NCBI GenBank assembly: GCA_002335605.1
Contig: BEDY01000001.1
Coordinates: 1,612,001 to 1,676,000 of the forward strand
Direction: 5' to 3'
DNA: 64,000 nt
From: Prillingera fragicola
Lineage: Eukaryota > Basidiomycota > Tremellomycetes > Trichosporonales > Trichosporonaceae
The position numbers were made by a program, and so were the translations under genes. Positions 36,951-48,322 of the stretch are shown piece by piece (positions within the stretch are counted from its first letter, which is position 1; the number at the start of each line of letters is the position of its first letter). The notes below the pieces were generated by a model, which searched no databases, was not told the DNA's origin, and was given only the letters and a program-made list of their open reading frames with translations.

Positions 36951-38951
36951 ATGACTGCAAACCTCAGCGCAATCGCAGGCCCAAGCAGGTACACCGAAAC
37001 CAAGATGGAGCCCACGTCGCCTCTCAACTCCATTCCCTCAATCCACACCGAGCAGTACCCCTCCGACGTTGGAGGAGTGAACAAGCCCGGGCTCAGCGTA
37101 GCCGAGAATGGAGAGGTTGTCAAAGTGCCAGCATTCCTTCAAAAGCTCTTCAGGTGAGTGCTCGTGGGTTGAAGGTTGCGCCGGCGAGTTGCTGATCACC
37201 TCGCAGCATGGTGTCCGACCCCGACACTGACGAGCTGATCTACTGGGCAGACTCTGGAGACTCCTTTTTCGGTAGGTTGCTCATGGCCGGCCTAGGAGCC
37301 AAGCTGATAGTTGCCCAGTTCCCAACCACGAGCGTTTTGGAAAAGAGCTGCTACCACGATTCTTCAAACATAACAACTTCTCATCCTTTGTGCGCCAGCT
37401 CAACATGTATGGCTTCCACAAGGTGCCGCACCTGTCGTCTGGTGTCCTCAAAAACGAGTCACCATCTGAGCTCTGGGAGTTTGTCAACCCATTCTTCAAG
37501 CGCGACCAGCAGCAGTTGCTTACCCGGGTCACCCGCAAGAACAACAGGCCAACGCCGGCGCAGGCGCCGACGCCCACTCAGGGATCCACTGGCACAAGGT
37601 CCTCAGCCCGGCAAGCCGCCGCCAATGCTCAAATCAGCAGTACCACCCCCGGTTACCCTACCGTCCATCTGTTGACCGACGGCACAATCGAGGGCGAGGC
37701 CGGGCCACTCATCGGACCTGCGGGTCAGCTTGATCTGCACGCAATCCAGTCGGGCATCAATGCCATCCGTCAGACCCAGGCTGCCATCGGAGCCGACCTC
37801 AAGGCTCTTCAGGCTTCCAACGAGCATCTGTGGCGCGAGGCTCTAGAGTCCCGTGAGCGTTCCCAGAAGCACGAGGAGACAATAGACCTCATTGTTACCT
37901 TCCTCGAGCGTCTCTTTGGCACCGAGGGCGAGGGTCTCAAGGGACTCAAGGAGGCCATGCGCCGTGGAGGTATGGGTGCACGCATGGGCCGAGAGGATTC
38001 GAATGCAGACGAGGGCAGCAGCAAGAAGCGTCGTCGTCTGATGATCGAGTCCGGAAAGGACGATGATGACTCTGGGCGTCTTGTGGAGATTCAAGGTACG
38101 TTTCCAGCACCCATTTTCTGTTTTAGGTGACTGACGATGCAGATCCCGAGAACAGCACCAGCCACTCGGGACGTTCAAGTACCGAGCCATGGGCGTCAAC
38201 GAGCAACCGCTTCACCACGCTGCCAACCGACGACGAGTCATCACCGTACTCGCATTCTCGCACCGACTCTCTCAAAGCCAATTGCCTTCCTGGCGCCGAC
38301 CAGACCTTGCATCAGGGTGGCATCTCGCCTCTCTCTGATGGACCTTCGGAGCACATTTCGGCTCAGAACCAGAACCAAAACCAAAATCATAACCAGCACC
38401 TGGCTCCTTACGGCTCTAGCGACCTTTCTGGCCTCAACCTCGACCCCGGTCTGTTGCAGACGACTATAGGATCACTTCTCCAGTCGCCTGCTGCAGCCCA
38501 GATGTTCCTCAACACGCTCAACCAATCTGCACAGGGCCAGGCAATGAGCGCGCCAGCCAAGGAAATCCCCCAACCGTCCCCTCCGCTGTCGGACGCAAGC
38601 GACCCCACCATGGCACTCTTCTCGCCGCTGCCCCGCGAGCTCGTTGCCAATAATAACCATCTTATGGGCACGTACCAGAAGGCTGCAGGAGTGGGTGGCG
38701 ACGTCGACAAGCTGCAAGAAAGCATTGACTCGCTTGTTCGGAGTATGGGTCTCGACTTGCCTTCTAGCCACGCCAGCACAGCCGGCATTGGCAACGGCAT
38801 GAGCCACGGGTCAACCAACACTACGTCTGCCGACCCTTCCATGTCGGGCCCTGATGGTTCATACGACGACCCCAACTTCAACGTTGACGACTTTCTTGAC
38901 CAGCTCACCAAGAGCAACGAGGACAGTGGCTTGACGAGTCACGATGCCTAA
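36951..38951 (+). CDS. HSF1: Heat shock transcription factor
   Basis: Trimeric regulator of heat-shock and proteostasis genes. About 600 residues, four introns. After a 60-residue Pro/Ser head comes the HSF DNA-binding domain: [45 protein letters not shown] with [12 protein letters not shown] (recognition helix), and [21 protein letters not shown] linker leads to a trimerisation-type heptad region ([19 protein letters not shown] to [11 protein letters not shown]). The basic stretch SSKKRRRLM is a probable nuclear signal. The last 270 residues are Ser/Asn/Gln-rich, with an NQNQNQ run and acidic [12 protein letters not shown] at the end, fitting an activation region. The last intron of about 50 nt separates the basic region from the C-terminal part. 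Confidence 0.92.
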
Positions 38952-39183
38952 GTGGACGGCTCGTGGTTGTGAAAATTTGGAAAACATAATATCTTGTACA
39001 TTTACTTGCGAGCGCTGCAGCTGCTGTATGCGCGTGTGAGCAGCATGGGGGTGTGTATCTTAGTTGAGGAGTGGATTTCTAGAGTAGTTGTTGAAAGTAT
39101 GCCAGTTGCATTATGACGTGACGTCACTGGCTACAACCCATTCTGCGCTGAACTCAACTTTATGTGTTGCTCCATCCTTCACC

Positions 39184-40028
39184 ATGCCTTCATGGACCTC
39201 TGCCCTGCGTCCGACACTCTTTAGCGCGTTTGGCGGCGCCTTTGTCGCGCGCTCTGCCTTCTTCACAGCCCGCACGCAATCGACAGCGGCGGCAAACCAG
39301 GCCCAATGTACACGCTGGCTCATCCGCAACGCGAGCCCCATGGCATCGCGCGAGTGTCCCACCCCGCTCATCCTCCTGCGCACCCCCGGACTCACCTGGT
39401 CGGGCGCCGACCGCGACACTGAGGATGCCTGGTCAAGGTGGGCCGACATGTTTGCTCAGCGCGGCTACACGACCGTCGAAGTCGACATTTCCGTGCACCA
39501 ACCAGCCTCCCTCTCGCTCCCCGACGAGCCGGGGCCGGACGAGAGCAACCCCGTCGGCACGCCGGCCTTCCCCCCCGCGATCGCCGCGGCCAAGCGCGAG
39601 CTCAACGCCCAGATCCGCATGCTCGCTATCCCGTTTGCGCCAGTGATTATCGCCAGCGGACCAGGCTGCCTCGTCGCCCAGGCGTACGTCAGTGACCACC
39701 CCGCCGGAGCGCTCGTCATGGTCGCACCGCCACCGGACGCCGATCCGCGGGCCAAGGGCGCACAGGAGGGGTGGGAGTGGCCGCAGTTCAACTATGAGCC
39801 GAGGTTCCCCATCCTGATTGTCGCCGAGGAGAAGAGTTTGCAGAGTGTTCAGGCTACCAGGGTGGGTCAGGCGGAGGCGGCTGGCGTGCGCCGTGGCGGG
39901 CAGGGAGTGACGATCGAGGAGGCAAAGGACGGTGTGCGGGGGGAGAAGACACGAATGGTGAGTGTGTTGGTATGAACTGTGCTGACGGGCAGGAAGTGGA
40001 GCGCTGGATGGACAGTTGTGGCTTCTGA
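39184..40028 (+). CDS. Mitochondrial-looking alpha/beta-hydrolase-like protein without a clear nucleophile
   Basis: Exon 1 runs from 39184; one intron near 39960-39992 joins a short last exon encoding EVERWMDSCGF, total about 270 residues. The N-terminus (MPSWTSALRPTLFSAFGGAF, then VARSAFF, QSTAAANQ) looks like a mitochondrial presequence. The body resembles a compact alpha/beta hydrolase: LILLRTPGLTWSG, YTTVEVDIS, PVIIASGPGCLVAQAYVSDH, GALVMVAPPP and RFPILIVAEEKS. Where a Gly-x-Ser-x-Gly elbow is expected there is S-G-P-G-C, so the usual serine is absent. Either the fold has lost activity or Cys serves; sequence alone cannot decide. No close named family recognised. Confidence 0.65.
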
Positions 40029-40123
40029 TCGCAATGGACTCATGCAAATTGCATACACATCTCGGTTCCTATTCACTAGTCTGACACTGACTGTTCTTTG
40101 TGCACAACAAGCCTCACGAGAGC

Positions 40124-42099
40124 TTACGCGATAAACTTCATGTCGGTATCGATGGCTGTTGTCAGCTCGGCTGGCTGTGAAGAACCTACTGTGCGAGGCC
40201 GACAGCTGTGGCTTTTGCGTGTATCCGCCCTTCTTCATCTCGGTGCGAAGCTCATTGAGCAGCTCCTTGTAGCTGAGCTGAGGGTTGGCGCGCAGCACAC
40301 GAACAAGCGCCTGGATATCAGCAGATACTGTGGTCGCCCCTACTCACATAGGACATGGCACCGGTCGCCTCGCCTTCAGCCTGGGTATCGGCGCTCTGAC
40401 GTCAGCTCGACCCATCACCACACACCCACAGTCTGTGTGTCCTGGCATCCCGACCAAGAAATAACATCGGCCTCAGAGGTGTTGCTCTTGCGGAGTGCAG
40501 CGTTGGCCTGTGTAGCCTGGACGTGCGTCTTGACGCCAGTGAACAAGCTGCTGAGAGCTCCGGCAGTGTCGCCACGCATGTAGCCCACGCCAGCACTGAG
40601 GATGCCCTGCCCGGCAGTCTCAAGGAAGTTGGGCTCCTTGATCTTGCCCTGGGTGGAGTACTACTGTAAGCTAGTGCCAGGTTAGGACCGCTTACCATGT
40701 AGGGGAGGTTCATGGCTGAGCCAGAGTGGCAGCAGTCGAAGATGGCCGTGAGACGTGCGCCAGCCGGAAGAGGGCGGACGAGAGTGTTGAAGACTGCGCG
40801 TTAGTGTTGGATCTCTGCCGCAACTCACTCTCAGTGTCGTTGAGCAGACCAGCCTCCTTGTAGTCGACAGGGCAGATGGCCTCGGCGAGTCCGTCGGCCT
40901 CGGACATGTCGTCCGTCATGACTTGGGTACCGTGTCCGGAGCTTTCGTCAGCGTTGCCCCCACATTGCACTCACTAGTGGAAGAAGAGCGCGTCGTCGCG
41001 CTTGGCACCCTCAGAGAGCCACTGCATCCAGCGCAAAATGTTGGCGCGCGTGGGGCGGAGGTTGGAGTCGCGCGTGTCATCAGTGAGCGCGACAATGTTC
41101 TGGCTCTCGTAGCCATAGTGCTCTGAGATAAACTCCTTGAGGTTGATAGTGTCGTTGATACAGCCCTTGAGCTCGCCGCTCTGGCCAGCGTAGTTGATAC
41201 CGATCTGGCATCTTAGCTTGTAATCTCAGCAAAGGCTACTCACCACCAGAGCCTTGCGACGACCCGTACACGCCGACAAGCCCTGCGACTGGGCCTGCTG
41301 CGCGTTGGCCTCGGTTACAGCCAGACCGGGGTGGCTCTGCTGCGTGAACTGGCTCTGCTGACGACCACCCTGCTGCTGCTGGTTCTGGTATCCTTGCTGC
41401 TGCTGGTGCTGAGGACGACCGTAGTTCTCCTGCTGCTGGTGCTGGGGACGGCCATAGCTCTCCTGCTGCTCGTGTTGCTGAGGACGACCGTAGCTTTCTT
41501 GCTGCTGCTGGTGCTGAGGACGACCGTAGGTTTCCTGCTGACCGTGCTGAGGACGACCATATCCCTGCTCCTGCTGCTGATAGCCGTGCTGGCCACCCTG
41601 CTCATGACGTCCAGGAGGAGGGCCAGAGGGAGGCTCAAAGCGCCCGCCGCCGCCGCCATGGTGGCCCTGCTGCGGGGGAGGACCAGGCGGGGGGTTAAAG
41701 TATTGTCCACCTTGTCCACTGCCGTGCTGCTCACGGCCGCCTGCATCTGCTCATCAGCTTTGTTCCGGATATATGGCTTACCGTAGTAGGAGCCAGCGTA
41801 GCGCTGGTTTCCGTCGCTCATATCGGTGAAGTAGGTCTGTTCAAGGTCAAAAGCCGACTGCTGGTCAGTGGTGCTCGCAAGGATGGACAAACCGGTAGAG
41901 GTGTCTCGTCGTTGTCGCAGTTCTCGTACTCTTCGTCGTCGCTGTTGTTGCGGTCAGAAGACGAGGACTGTGCAGAATGAGTGGAATGCGAGTAAGTGCT
42001 GCTGTGCGCGCTGCGATAGTCGTCGGCTTGAGCGTAGCGATCGTACCCGTCGTCGTAAGGCGGCGTGTAGCTGTGTTCTGAAGAGTTGGAGTCGCTCAT
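40124..42099 (-). CDS. MCA1: Type I metacaspase
   Basis: Arg/Lys-specific cysteine protease (Yca1/Mca1 class) involved in stress-linked death and proteostasis. The prodomain is Gly/Pro/Gln-rich with five YGRPQ units. The caspase-like p20 region follows: [40 protein letters not shown], the catalytic histidine in ALFFHSGHGTQ, and the catalytic cysteine in [16 protein letters not shown]. p10 includes [20 protein letters not shown] and [20 protein letters not shown]; the last exon ends with MKFIA. About seven introns. Start choice is open: 42099 ([17 protein letters not shown]) needs a 32-nt intron, while the ATG at 41821 ([13 protein letters not shown]) gives a shorter, more typical prodomain. 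The catalytic His-Cys pair is intact either way. Confidence 0.88.
41400..41575 (-). repeat. YGRPQ-encoding repeats in the metacaspase prodomain
   Basis: Five in-frame units of YGRPQ followed by Gln/His/Glu runs. Length varies between units, so this is a repeat that could differ among strains. Confidence 0.8.
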
Positions 42100-42720
42100 G
42101 GATGCAGGAGGAAATGCAACAGGGGGACCGGCGTGCGGCAGGGGCCGGAGGTGCTGCGGCGGGATGGCGCTGGCGGTGAACTCTGATTTGAGTGAGAAAG
42201 CTGAGAGAGTGAGAAGAGAAGAATGCATCTATTAAGCCGAATCACACACCAATTGAGGTTCTGAGGGCGTGTGCTCTTGCTGTGTGCATGCACGTCCTTC
42301 TGGGTGTGTGCGTAGTGGCGGTTCCCATCCACTTCGTCAGCCACGAACGCCCCCCAGGTGGACGTGTCAATAGAACCGAAGACGCCTCCCCCGGTTACCC
42401 CGCAATCGAGGCTGCGCTTCCAACCTGAAGTCGTTACTATGGAGTGTGGGCCACATCATGAGCACAGTGGGCAATCTGTGCAAGATATGGAGCAAGAGCA
42501 GAAGACCAGGGCAGACTACAAGCAACTGTGCGATGCTGCACACGACATGAGGTCACCAGGAAAAAATCAGTCATACGCCCGGTGGAGGCCCAACGTCATT
42601 TTTGTTCACCGCCAACATCTATATCCACGCGCTGCAACCAGTGACATGCTGCAACGAACATGCATGGATGCTACCAGAAACAATGCTCAAACGAGATGTC
42701 CTCTCCTTCTCTGCCTACGC
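42100..42720. other. Intergenic: metacaspase promoter side and eIF2B delta 3' end
   Basis: About 620 bp between two minus-strand genes. An in-frame ATG at 42228 could extend the metacaspase, but the sequence there does not look conserved. No other gene seen. Confidence 0.45.
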
Positions 42721-44118
42721 CTATGCCGCAATGCTGCCCTTGCCGAGCAAAGTCGGCACAGAGCTGGGGGGCACAAACCCGACCTGGAGTTTGTCAGTTC
42801 TGAGTACGGGACGCAACCTTAGACATACCTCTGTGCACACAGCAGTAATGTGAGTGGGCGGGGTGAGGTCGTAAAGCAAGCTGAGCTCAGCGAGCTGTGC
42901 GGGGACGGGCTGGGGCAGCTTGTGTGGGAATGAGGTGCCGACGGGGTCAGGATGTCCGATCTCGTTGGAAGCGAGGTCGTCGAGGGCGACTCGCTCGGAC
43001 AGCTTGAACGTCTCAACACAAGCAACAACAGGGACGCGGTGCTCCTTGGCCAACATGGCAATAACGGCGGTACCGGCGCGCGAGTGGAGGGCACCGTCCG
43101 AGTTCAGGCTAGAGCCGCCCAGGAGCACGAGGTCGGCACGCGAGAGCGCAGTGGAGGCGAGGGGGAGGAGGGTGTAGGTGCAAGGAATTGCAGCAGCGGA
43201 GAGCGAAGCGAGCAACGCGCGGCCCTCGTGCAGCGGCCTCGAGTCGACAACAACAACCTCGAAGCTGGCCGGGGGGGACCTTGACTGCATGTCCTTCCAC
43301 GACTCGAGGAGAGCGCGCTCAACCACACTGGAACGGGCATACACAACAACAGTGTCTCCGGGCTTGATCTTCTCCATGGCGTTGGCCGCAATAACCTGGC
43401 CGGCATACTTGATCCTGTCGCGAATGTAGACATCGATCGCGTCAATGAGAATTGCCTTTTGCTCCGAGTCGGTACGGTTCTCGCCGTGGTCGCCCTCGTC
43501 ACCCAGACGAGTAATCTCTCCCTTGAACCAACGAATAGCGTTTCCAACTCCGACACCCTTGGGACGGCACGTCTCCAGGAAGGCAATCATGGGCGAAATG
43601 TGGGTGCTGAGGTCCTTCCAGAACACTGCAGTCTCGGGGCACTCATAGTCGTGAACGACTGCGCGGAATGCCTCAAGGACAGCCATCGTACGCGCTGACG
43701 CACCGCGCAGTGTTCCTGACGCAATGAGGACACCGAGGCGGACGATCGTGGGGTGCAGCTTGTCGCTGGCGAGGGCGGCGGGGGTGCCAGGGTCACGGGG
43801 CGCGACGAGGTGAGAGAAGAACTGGCTGGCGGGGTTGGGAGGGGGTGGGGGTGCTGAAGCAGCGGCATTCTCAGCCGCAATGGCACGACGATGGCGCGAG
43901 GGCCCAGAGGGAGTCTGCTGAGCCGAGCCACTGGGAGTACCAGTTGCGGGTGCACCAGCAGGCCCACTGGGACCCAAGTCTCCAGGTGCGGGGGCACGGG
44001 CCGCAACCTTTGCTGCACGCGCGGCCTTCTTCTGCTCCTTTGCTGACAACGGCTTGGCACCGCCCGGGGTGCCGGGTGTCTCGGACGCCTTGGATGGGGT
44101 CTGGGATGCGGTAGACAT
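42721..44118 (-). CDS. GCD2: Translation initiation factor eIF2B subunit delta
   Basis: Regulatory subunit of the eIF2B guanine-nucleotide exchange factor that senses phosphorylated eIF2. The N-terminal 90 residues are basic and Pro/Gly/Ala-rich (KEQKKAARAAKVAARA), as in other delta subunits. The Rossmann-like eIF2B alpha/beta/delta domain follows: HPTIVRLGVLIASGTLRGAS, KDLSTHISPMIAFLETCRP, GDTVVVYARSSVVERALLES, FEVVVVDSRPLHEGRALLAS, ADLVLLGGSSLNSDGALHSR and PVVACVETFKLSERVALDDL. One intron, 42784-42828, is 45 nt and lacks a stop in frame. Splicing it joins ITAVCTE to VGFVPPSSVPTLLGKG, the expected ending; retention would insert 15 residues. Spliced length is 450 residues. Confidence 0.92.
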   Translation of the reverse strand: MSTASQTPSKASETPGTPGGAKPLSAKEQKKAARAAKVAARAPAPGDLGPSGPAGAPATGTPSGSAQQTPSGPSRHRRAIAAENAAASAPPPPPNPASQFFSHLVAPRDPGTPAALASDKLHPTIVRLGVLIASGTLRGASARTMAVLEAFRAVVHDYECPETAVFWKDLSTHISPMIAFLETCRPKGVGVGNAIRWFKGEITRLGDEGDHGENRTDSEQKAILIDAIDVYIRDRIKYAGQVIAANAMEKIKPGDTVVVYARSSVVERALLESWKDMQSRSPPASFEVVVVDSRPLHEGRALLASLSAAAIPCTYTLLPLASTALSRADLVLLGGSSLNSDGALHSRAGTAVIAMLAKEHRVPVVACVETFKLSERVALDDLASNEIGHPDPVGTSFPHKLPQPVPAQLAELSLLYDLTPPTHITAVCTEVCLRLRPVLRTDKLQVGFVPPSSVPTLLGKGSIAA

Positions 44119-45106
44119 GGGGAGGGAGGACGAGGGGGGCTGGGGGCGGGTGTCGCTGGACAGGGAGGTTGCTGTGCGATTCGTGTGTTCGAATCGAAAT
44201 GCTATGCGCCGACAGCTGAGCGGCTTTTGGTAATTAGGAGGTCAAGACGGATGGGACGGAGAGAGCGGGAACAGTGAACAGAGCCCAGATGTCGACGAGT
44301 TGTGGACAATGGCCAGCTACTTTTCGACGACTCGGTTTCGGACCACGTGGTTTCTGCGTGGCACTTTCAACCGAGCAAGTGAGATTCGCCACCCAAACCT
44401 CGAATTGTCTGAAAATGCAGTGCAAGTGCTGCTGCAGGTGCTTGGAATTTGTCTACAGGACCTCGCTACTGTTCTGTCAATCACTGCACATCATTCTTGT
44501 GCATGCCAGCCCCCGGTGCCTCGTGGCCACCACACATGGGCTTGCTGCTTTGTGGATTCTGATTAGGTTTTCTTTTGTGGCAATGGCGAGCTTTGAATCG
44601 CCACCACCAGCACCATCTGGCGTGTGCTCGCTCTGACCGTCCCCATGCTGCTACAATACATTCCTTGATATTAGATCTGCTTACTCAACACTGCTTTTGC
44701 TGTACAGGCTGTACCGCTATGCATTCATTGTGGGGGTATTGTTCATGACGATGCCGCTGTGGATAGAATATTCTTGAATAACGGAAGTATAATGGAGTGT
44801 TAATCGCCGCCGCCACTGTGCCTCCTTCCTCCTCGTCCCTTCGCCCTGCAGCAGTCCCTGCCAGTGGATGGGTGGATGGGTGTGGGTCAGCAACCTGTAG
44901 CTCCTCGTCGTCGACTCCTTTGTCAGCTAGACAATCATTCCATTTCCATCATTCACACTCTTGTCCATTCACCAAACTGCTCTTCTCTCTCTCTCTCTCT
45001 CCACTTTGCACACATTATACCCAGCAACAATCTCCCCACTCTCGCCACAGCGCCATAGACCACGCACCTAGCGAGCACGACATCGTCGTTTAGGTTCGCC
45101 TCCACA
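44119..45106. promoter_or_regulatory. Divergent promoter region, eIF2B delta / RING protein
   Basis: Nearly 1 kb. It ends in a CT-rich leader for the RING gene (CT run 44984-45001). A GTTCGAATC string near 44183 recalls a tRNA B box, but no cloverleaf fits. Confidence 0.45.
44984..45001. repeat. CT dinucleotide run
   Basis: Nine CT units in the probable 5' leader of the RING gene, about 105 bp before its ATG. Confidence 0.85.
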
Positions 45107-47537
45107 ATGTCCTCTCCACCACCCGGCAACCAAGGGCCGCCACCGCCGCAAGAGCCCCCACAGCAACCTGGTCCTCCCAACGACGACGCACCCGCCGCTG
45201 ACGCTGCTGCCAGCGACACAGCTCCCAACGCACAGCCCGCGCAATCGTCGGCCACTGGCGGCGGCGGCGGCAACCGGCGGCCTCTTAGCTCACTGTCCTT
45301 TTTCTTCCCCTTTCCCCGGCAACAGGGCGATAACCCCCCAGAGAACGGGGATCGCATCGGGTTGACGTGGACGCTCGAGGTGTTTGCCAACGACGGCGAG
45401 GGTGACGGTGCAGGCGGGCCAAACGTTCCAAACGCGATGGGCGCGGCCGAGCCAGAAGCACCACAAGAAGGCGCACCCGCGCGTGATCCGAGCGCCCCAA
45501 TGGCGGCGGAGCAGGGCGCAGCTGGTGAGACTGCGGGCGAGCCCCAGGGGGAGAATCCCGATCAACAGCAACGCAGCATCTTCTTTGTCGTGGGCCCAGA
45601 CGGGAGGTTGCTACCCCCGCCAAGAGGCGACGGAGAAGGTGGCGGCGGTGTTGGCGGCCCGCCGGCATGGTTTCCATGGTTCCCCCTCTTCGGCCACGCT
45701 CCGTCACAGCCCGACCCGGCCAAGGCTGCCGAACTGCTCGCCTCGCTGCCAACTGTTGGTCGTGCGCTGCTCAAACGTGTAGACCAAGTTGTCGCCGCAG
45801 AGGACGCTGCCGGCGGCAAGGAGTACGATGAGCGTGGCTGGCGGTGCGGCATCTGTCTCGAGGGCCTGGAGTCCATGGAAGAGGCAGGAGCAGCTGGCGA
45901 AGCTCCTCAGCCCGTCAAAGGTCTGCCTTGCAACCATCTCTTCCACGAAGGCTGCCTGCAGCCTTGGTTTACTTCTCATCACACTTGGTAAGTTGTCTCC
46001 CCCACGCAGAGTTTGAAAGCTGACATTTAGCCCCACATGCCGCTTGGATCTCGATCCCCTCCGCACTCTGCACGGACCTCGCGAGACTCGTGCCAACCCA
46101 CTAAGACCGGCCGCCACTGGTTCCGGACGTGGAACGCCCGCCGGCCACCCTTACGCGCGTGAACGCCCCGGCAACCGCACGCCAGCGGAAGGTAGCCGGG
46201 CGCCCAGCGCTGCCGCGTCAACAGCACCCACTGTGCCGTCCACGCCAATGCTCCCACCCTCGGGTGTCGGTGAGATCCTTACGGGTCTGTTCGGCGAAGC
46301 GTTCACCGCCTCGCCGATGCCCATGGACCGTGATGCCGCCGAGGGCGAGCAGCCGCCTGCACCTGCACCGGCGCCTGCTCACGCGACAGAGAGCGAGAAT
46401 GCCCAGCAGGGGGGTGCTGAGACACCGGCAGGCGACGACCGTCCCCAGCCTGAGCGTCGTCCTCACATTACCATCCTGCAGCTCCCTCCCTTCAACCTAC
46501 CTGGCATGGGAGGAGTCGGTGGAATTCCTGCATTTGGTCTTCCTGGCATGATGCCGGGTATGCCTGGTATTGGTGCGAGGCCTTTCAACCCACCTACGCT
46601 TCCCGTGGACACTGTTGATAATCCTACAGCTGGTGCCGATGCTGCCGCTGCAGCAGCAGCGGCCCGCCAAGCGCCAGGTCCTGCACAGCCCACTGAAGAC
46701 GGCGCTGCGGCTCCCGCGACCTCGGCGACTCCAGCGACCCCGGCTGGTCCTGACGGGTCGCGCACCGCGGGCGACAGGAGCACGCACATTGACCTGATCC
46801 GTGAAGAGCTCCTTGCCAGCATTGCCAATGCGCGTGCGCGGACTCAGGCTGCTCGCACACAGACCCGCCGTGAAGCAAGCAACCAGCGCGAGGATGCGGC
46901 TCTGCGCGAGGCCGCAGGCGTGGACGCGAATAATGAGGCGGCCAACCCTCCTGCGAACCAGCCTGACGCTGCTGCAGGCGATGGTCCCCCTGTGTTCCAT
47001 CCTATGCGTTTCCCGCTTGACCTTCTCTTCATGCGTCCTCCTGAGCGTGAGGCTCCTGCCGAGCCCGCCGCCCCAGCAGCGCCGCCATTCGTCCCCCAGT
47101 CGCTCGAGAGCTGGACTGCTCAGCGCGAGAAGGGCCTTGGCTGGCGCTGTGACGCCGTCGAGTGTCTCGTCGCGCCCCCTGTGCCCGACAACGACGGTAA
47201 CGACGAAGCTATGGCTCCCGAATCCACGGGCATGGACGAGGAACTCAAGCTCCCCGCAGCCGATAAGGAAATGCTTGCGCTGTACGCGCCGACCCAGACC
47301 GTCTTCCCCCCTCGCGTCGAGGGAGCTGACCCACACGCTGGCTCAGAGTTTGTGCTCCTCGCCTGCCCCCATCGCTGGCACCGTACCTGCCTGGAGACTG
47401 CCGAGCGGAGTGCTGGCCACTTTGGCGCCGCAGACCAGGACGGACGCGAGTGGGTTCGCTGCGCTCGGTGCAGGAAGGAAGGCTGGGTCGCCCCCCGCGC
47501 AGCCACTGTGGAGCCTGCCCCCGTGACTCTGGCGTAA
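45107..47537 (+). CDS. RING-H2 ubiquitin ligase with disordered flanks and a C-terminal RING-like module
   Basis: Exons 45107-45987 and 46031-47537 give about 795 residues. The first 230 are Pro/Gly/Ala/Asp-rich and disordered. A canonical RING-H2 follows: WRCGICLEGLE, LPCNHLFHEGCLQPWF and, restored across the intron, HHTCPTCRLDLD. The next 400 residues are again low-complexity, with short hydrophobic patches (GGIPAFGLPGMMPGMPGIG). Near the end is a second cysteine/histidine cluster: WRCDAVECL, LLACPHRWHRTCLETAERS, then EWVRCARCRKEGW. The RING between long disordered arms resembles San1, the nuclear quality-control ligase, but similarity outside the RING cannot be judged by eye. E2 binding is inferred from the intact C3H2C3 ligands. 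Confidence 0.8.
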
Positions 47538-48322
47538 ACGCTGTATAGACATGCCCAGCTATAGGGCTACATGTTCCTACACCCTCACCCTTACTCTCAT
47601 CCGGCATGTCGTGCCCGTAATCCTGGCAGCGACGACGTTGTACACTACACCCACCTCAACTCCCATTCACTTGACGAGCACGGCGATACGTGCGCCTCCG
47701 CCACCCATAGCATGCGGAGTGGCTTTTCGTACCATATGCATTCCGCGATGTCGCGAGCACGCCGCGCAAGTGCAGACAAGTGTCCAAATTGGGGCATTCG
47801 AGGTGACAAGGTTCGCCCCCAGAGAGACACCAAGCTCGTCTCAGTCTGCCTCTTCAGACGGCAGTGGCCTTGCTTGCCAACACTCAGCTCCCGTCTCGAG
47901 ATCCCCTTTGACGCTCTGCCGGTGGCTCTCAGTCACAAACGTGTCACAAACGTGTCACAAACGTCGCCTCCAGAGCCGGACGCCGCAGGGCGACTTTTCG
48001 CCGGCATGACGGCCGTCCCAGTCGTGTCGATTGCCGCAGCCGCATCAGGCCGTTTGCCGCTGACAGCGGCGCTCCTGCGTCTCTTCCCTTGTCCCAGTCC
48101 CAGTCCCAGTCCCATCTCTATCTCCCTGACTCTCTCCCCTCGCCATCTTCATGACGTCCTTCCCTCGCGCTCCACAACCATCTGTAGTCAAATCGAGAAG
48201 TGTATGCATGATCTGTTGTACATCCTGGTGATACACGAGGTGCTCTAATCTTGTCAGCCACAACAGCTACAGCCCACACGCCACGCGCAACTCACGGTGC
48301 TCTACGACGCTCGCTCGGCCGC
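47538..48322. other. Convergent intergenic region with an 11-bp triplicate
   Basis: 785 bp between two 3' ends. It contains three GTCACAAACGT copies (47932-47964) and four CCCAGT units near 48093-48116. The plus-strand open frame here has no recognisable domain. Confidence 0.5.
47932..47964. repeat. Three perfect copies of GTCACAAACGT
   Basis: 33 bp of perfect 11-bp tandem repeat in a convergent spacer. Not seen elsewhere in the window. Confidence 0.9.

Noticed and set aside
44170..44200. Possible tRNA B box (GTTCGAATC)
   Set aside because: No matching A box, acceptor stem or anticodon arm could be fitted on either strand.
47571..48248. 225-codon plus-strand frame between the RING and Tom6-like genes
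   Set aside because: Low-complexity translation across tandem repeats in a convergent 3' region; no conserved feature.
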